DNA of 8,286 bases from a candidate division SR1 bacterium (GTDB lineage Bacteria; Patescibacteriota; Gracilibacteria; Absconditabacterales; Absconditicoccaceae): assembly GCA_002746475.1 (NCBI GenBank), contig PDOX01000046.1, positions 1 through 8,286 of the forward strand, written 5' to 3'. The notes under the pieces were generated by a model. It had not been told where the DNA came from and searched no databases. It worked only from the letters and a program-made list of their open reading frames with translations. Made by a program: the position numbers and the translations under genes. Positions 5,279 to 8,286 of the stretch are shown piece after piece; the stretch's first letter is position 1; the number at the start of each line of letters is the position of its first letter.

Positions 5279-7402
5279 TTATAATTTCTTCACCATATAG
5301 GTTCATCCCAGAGAATAACCAATTTTTTGATAATATGCTCTCACACCCACTCAAGAGATTACAGAGAGTTTGGTATATCACGACTGTTGTGCAATAAACT
5401 CTGCGGTTTGCATCAGTTGTGAACCGAAACCTTTGTGCTGATGGGTATTTTTTTGTTTCTTAAAACCCCCTATCCAGCTTTGCTGGACATCCCCCTTTTT
5501 AAGGGGGAACTGAAATAGTCAGGTTATAGCATTCCATATTTTTCCTAGCCAAGAGGTTTCTCTTTTTTGAATTTTTGCAAGTTGTCCGTAAATATGGAGT
5601 TCTCTGATCATAGCAATATCTTTTCCAATTCCTTCAAGGTCAGTAATTACTTTGTCATCGTCAGGAAGCAATAATCTGGTAAATCCATAGAGATAACCAA
5701 GTTCATCTTCTTTACTGATGAAAAATTCTGTTCCTACAGAGCTTTTGTACATACGAATGACGGTATTTACTCCCTGAGGGTTCCCCCTCTCCTTTGAGGG
5801 GAGGGGGTTAGGGGGTGGGGTATTTTTTCTATTTCTGATTTCTCTACTTCTGGTATCTAGTGAGACAAAATTTCTGTATTGTTCAAAATCAGGTTGGGCA
5901 TCTCAGATAATATAGGTTTTGGTTTCATCAGAGGTTAATGTGGAAATATCTTTGTGTATCATCTCTCGGGCTTGTTCATGGGTAGTGACTTGGGTATAAT
6001 CTCAATACAAACGTGCATAGAATTTTTTTCTTAACATATCATCTTTTTTGTATTTATTTTTTAAATCGTTATGAATTAACTGTGCCAAATTGGTCACATT
6101 ACTCCCGCTTTCAATTTCTGTTGAAGGAATATCGCGAATCAACCTCTTGATCCTGCTATACGGCGGAATAATATTCTCAAAAGATTCTTCAACAATGGTG
6201 ATAATCTCTTGGGTAGTAATCGGGGTATACTTCCCTGCTTTATACAGATCATACAAGCCAGTATTTGGAATCACAGAAGTCGGGTAAAACTTCATCTCAT
6301 CAGGTTTGATACTTGGGTCTGCGTAGACGTTTTGCATGGTCTGGATATCACTTTCAGTCGTTGCCTTGTAGAGTCATGGCATAATATGGATAGAAAACTT
6401 GAATCCATACTGTCTGAGTTTATGGATGGCATCTTTGATACACTGCACATCGTGGCCTCTCTCGTTAGCATCAAGTACCGTTTCATCTAAGGATTGTACT
6501 CCCATTTCGAGTCTAGTCACACCTAGAGCTCTCCATTCACGACAATTTTCATCATTTACATATTCTGGTCTGGTTTCCACAGTCAGTCCAATAATTCTAT
6601 TTTTTGCGGTTTGATTGATTCTGATAGACTCTTCAACCGTTTCAGGATAGGTGATGTTGTCTTGGTTAGTAATGGTGTATCAGAATCTTTTTTTCGCATC
6701 GTCATCTTGGGACCCCACCCCCTGCTTCGCAGGGACCTCTCTTCCAAGGGGAGGCTTTTTACTCTTCGGTCCCTCCTGGGAGGAGGGGATACAGGGGAGG
6801 TCTGGGGACGGAGGGGTCTGTGTATTCTCCTCATCCTCTTTCATCTTAAACTCTAATTGATCAAAAGTATTACAAGCATCATATAATGCCTTAATAAATT
6901 TTATTTTGTAATCCTGTGGGTAGACATCTCGCGTTCATCACAAGACAATCATTTCAATTTTATCCGTAGCGTGTCCGGTGAGGGAAAGCGACAAAAGTCT
7001 GTTGTAGACTTGTTTGATCGGATCAAATTGATTGAGTAAAGCTCTCATAGCTCATGGTTCAGTCTTGATATAACTTTTTGGCATTTCAGGGTCATTCGGA
7101 CAAAAAATACATTTCCCTGGACACCAAAACGGTTTGGTTAACACTTGCACAGCAACAATTCCTGACTGTGAACGGATAGCTCTCTTTCTCAATAATTTTT
7201 CTATGGTTTTGTTTTTTGCTATTTTTTTATCTTGCACCAGCTGATGATAGGCTTTCAAGAGTTGAATGTTCGTAGGAATTGAAGCTAATTTATATTTTTT
7301 AGCAAAATCTCTCTTGAAATGTTTGAGGTCATCAAGATTGAGCGTTTTTGGATTATTTTCTATGATTTGATAGATTATTTCATCATGAGAGATTTTTTGC
7401 AT
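5279..7402 (-). CDS. elp3: Elp3-type tRNA uridine-34 radical SAM / acetyltransferase with palindromic insertions
   Basis: A 707-residue Elp3, longer than the roughly 500-550 usual for the family. Elp3 makes the carboxymethyl group on wobble U34 of tRNA from acetyl-CoA and SAM. Eleven UGA codons read as Gly (residues 117, 155, 156, 241, 343, 467, 500, 628, 675, 684, 700). After an N-terminal tRNA-binding region come the iron-sulfur ligands Cys94, Cys98 and Cys101 (CPGKCIFC), then PKSYIKTEPGAMRALLNQFDP, GGT at 155-157, GLTVETRPEY, RLEMGVQSLD, NERGHDV, IMPGLYK and IKRLIRDIPS. The C-terminal GNAT domain has IRELHIYG (599-606), QHKGFG (655-660) and VISGVGVRAYYQKIGY. The usual zinc-binding CxCxxCRE is replaced by VSLDTRSREIRN. 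Three palindromic repeats are translated in frame (about residues 195-232, 528-543, 630-647). I chose ATG 7402 because the 22 residues before it (ATG 7468) derive from another repeat. Confidence 0.93.
5464..5510. repeat. Palindromic repeat inside elp3 (GNAT loop)
   Basis: Two adjacent hairpins: TCCAGC/GCTGGA around TTT at 5473-5487, and CCCCCTT/AAGGGGG around TTT at 5491-5507. This CCCCC-TATCCAGC type is normally seen between genes. Here it is translated as about 17 residues (FPLKKGDVQQSWIGG) just before the acetyl-CoA-binding QHKGFG of elp3. Confidence 0.8.
5774..5821. repeat. Palindromic repeat inside elp3 (between SAM and GNAT domains)
   Basis: A 10-bp near-perfect stem, CCCCCTCTCC at 5783-5792 and GGGGAGGGGG at 5798-5807, followed by a G-rich tail to 5820. 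On the elp3 strand it reads as a Pro-rich segment, TPPPNPLPSKERGNPQG, in the linker between the radical SAM part and the acetyltransferase part. Confidence 0.8.
6709..6818. repeat. Long GC-rich palindromic repeat inside elp3 (radical SAM domain)
   Basis: A composite of inverted repeats: CCCTGC/GCAGGG around TTC at 6720-6734, a CCTCTCTT/AAGGGGAGG hairpin around 6736-6754, and CCCTCCT/AGGAGGG around GGG at 6771-6787, then a G-rich tail. It encodes about 38 Pro/Ser-rich residues between LEFKMKE and the FGYTITNQDN segment of elp3, with no stop under code 25. Confidence 0.8.
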
Positions 7403-7442
7403 AGTGGTAGGTAATGGTGTAAACTTTATTGCTTTGTTATTC

Positions 7443-7516
7443 TTGTCATGCTGAGCTTGCCAAAGCATTCTTTTTATTCATTTTAGGGAAACCCTTCGAT
7501 AAATTCAGGGTGACAA
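7443..7516. repeat. Dispersed repeat pair upstream of elp3
   Basis: Two half-elements face each other: TTGTCATGCTGAGCTTGCC ... AAGCATT at 7443-7469 and ACCCTTCGATAAATTCAGGG ... TGACAA to 7516, with terminal TTGTCA/TGACAA inverted repeats. These are common intergenic repeat types. The pair fills most of the gap between the patatin gene and elp3, and its left half runs in frame into the possible N-terminal extension of elp3. Confidence 0.75.
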
Positions 7517-7523
7517 CTTATTT

Positions 7524-8285
7524 CTATTTCTTACTTTCATATTCTTTTATTGCCTTCTTAGCATAATCTCTTCACAAAGCGATAAGTTCTTCTGCCTTAT
7601 GAAAATCAAAATTTGTTGCATTCTGTTCAGATAATGAAATTAAAATATCTGGGGTTCTTTTTTCTAAACTAATATCAGATATTTTTCTCATCATCACTGA
7701 TATACTCTTTTCAACAATATCTGAATATCATAGATCTAAAGCTTTTTTTTCTTCTAAATATTCTTCATCACTATCTTTTTGTTTTCATAGTACTGCTTCA
7801 TATTTTTCTAGATATTTCTCTTTTGCAAGCGTAGAATATTTTTCAATTTTATCTTTTACAGAATCCATAAAAGTGGTATAAATGGAATCTTTCTCCTCTT
7901 TTTGATAGGGTGCCATCTGAGAAGGAATGTTTACTCCTAAATCTACAACGACCATTATTTCATCATCTTTTTTATCTACATATTGTACAGGAATATTGTT
8001 GAGTACTCCTCCATCTACGAGAACCATATCATTTTTTACAAAGGGAGTTACTATAGTGGGAATAGCAACTGAAGCTCTCATTGCTTCATACAAACTTCAT
8101 TGTTCAAATACATAGGGCTTTCCTGTCACGAGATCTGTAGCCAATGCTTTGTATGGGATTTTTAAGGTTTCTATAGCTTTGTCTTTCCCTATTTCTTTCA
8201 TCTTATTAAAGACTTTTTCTCCTTTTATCAGTCCTGGTTTTCCATAGGAAAGATCAAAAAAACTTATCACTTTGAGTCTTGTAAG
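7524..8285 (-). CDS. Patatin-like phospholipase (RssA family), N-terminus outside window
   Basis: The C-terminal 253 residues of a patatin-like serine hydrolase; the 5' end, with the expected oxyanion-hole glycines and GxSxG nucleophile, lies beyond 8286. Four UGA codons read as Gly (7572-7574, 7728-7730, 7785-7787, 8097-8099). Diagnostic parts are YKALATDLVTGKPYVFEQGS, then LYEAMRASVAIPTIVTPF, then VLVDGGVLNNIPV, whose Asp in DGG is the second member of the patatin Ser-Asp catalytic dyad. The roughly 120-residue tail after this is Lys/Glu-rich and helical, and I do not recognise it as a separate domain. The family cleaves acyl chains from lipids, usually at or near the membrane. It lies upstream of elp3 on the same strand, separated by about 120 bases of repeats, so co-transcription is uncertain. 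Confidence 0.88.
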
Positions 8286-8286
8286 A

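Noticed and set aside
5464..5510. Palindrome as an intergenic terminator between elp3 and a downstream gene
   Set aside because: The elp3 frame continues through it via a UGA codon into the rest of the GNAT domain, ending only at 5279.
6583..6834. Arg/Pro-rich ORF in another frame on the minus strand
   Set aside because: It is an out-of-frame reading of the GC-rich palindromic repeat inside elp3.
1..8286. CRISPR array, tRNA or rRNA gene
   Set aside because: No regularly spaced identical repeats, no cloverleaf-like segments with TTCGA/T-loop features, and no rRNA-like sequence were seen.

Overview
This window reads as a patescibacterial (CPR) chromosome segment that uses genetic code 25, in which UGA encodes glycine. 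That code is known from Gracilibacteria (BD1-5) and Absconditabacteria (SR1); I cannot tell which of the two this is. Read with the standard code, six of the eight genes here look shattered. Read with UGA as Gly, each becomes one open frame, with about 32 in-frame UGA codons in total. Many of these fall on family-invariant glycines, such as the GGT of Elp3, the MPG of its radical SAM domain and the VISGVGVRAYY of its GNAT domain, while Trp is still written TGG. The sequence is AT-rich, and the start codons lack clear Shine-Dalgarno sequences.

Layout from left to right. The C-terminal end of the translation factor LepA/EF4 (2-166, +) is followed by a spacer of degenerate dispersed repeats. Next come a secreted CAP-domain (SCP/PR1-like) protein (391-1278, +) and an unrecognised three-helix membrane protein (1399-1914, +). 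A bidirectional hairpin terminator separates these from a CCA-adding-type tRNA nucleotidyltransferase with an HD domain (2045-3826, -). A divergent promoter region leads into an FKBP/SlyD-like lipoprotein (3981-4502, +), which ends in a striking double-palindrome terminator. The rest of the window is on the minus strand: a patatin-like phospholipase cut by the window edge (7524-8285), an Elp3-type radical SAM/acetyltransferase (5279-7402), and TrmB, the tRNA m7G46 methyltransferase (4578-5237). Elp3 and trmB are 41 bases apart and probably co-transcribed.

Three of the complete genes (cca, elp3, trmB) act on tRNA and lepA acts on the ribosome, so much of the window concerns translation. The CAP protein, the lipoprotein and the membrane protein belong to the cell envelope.

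The most unusual feature is in elp3. Three GC-rich palindromic repeat elements, of a kind normally found between genes, lie inside the coding sequence. Each keeps the frame open and sits in a loop between conserved motifs, so each would be translated. A fourth repeat pair overlaps the possible 5' extension of the gene. This resembles the Rickettsia palindromic elements that insert into protein genes, but in a code-25 organism.
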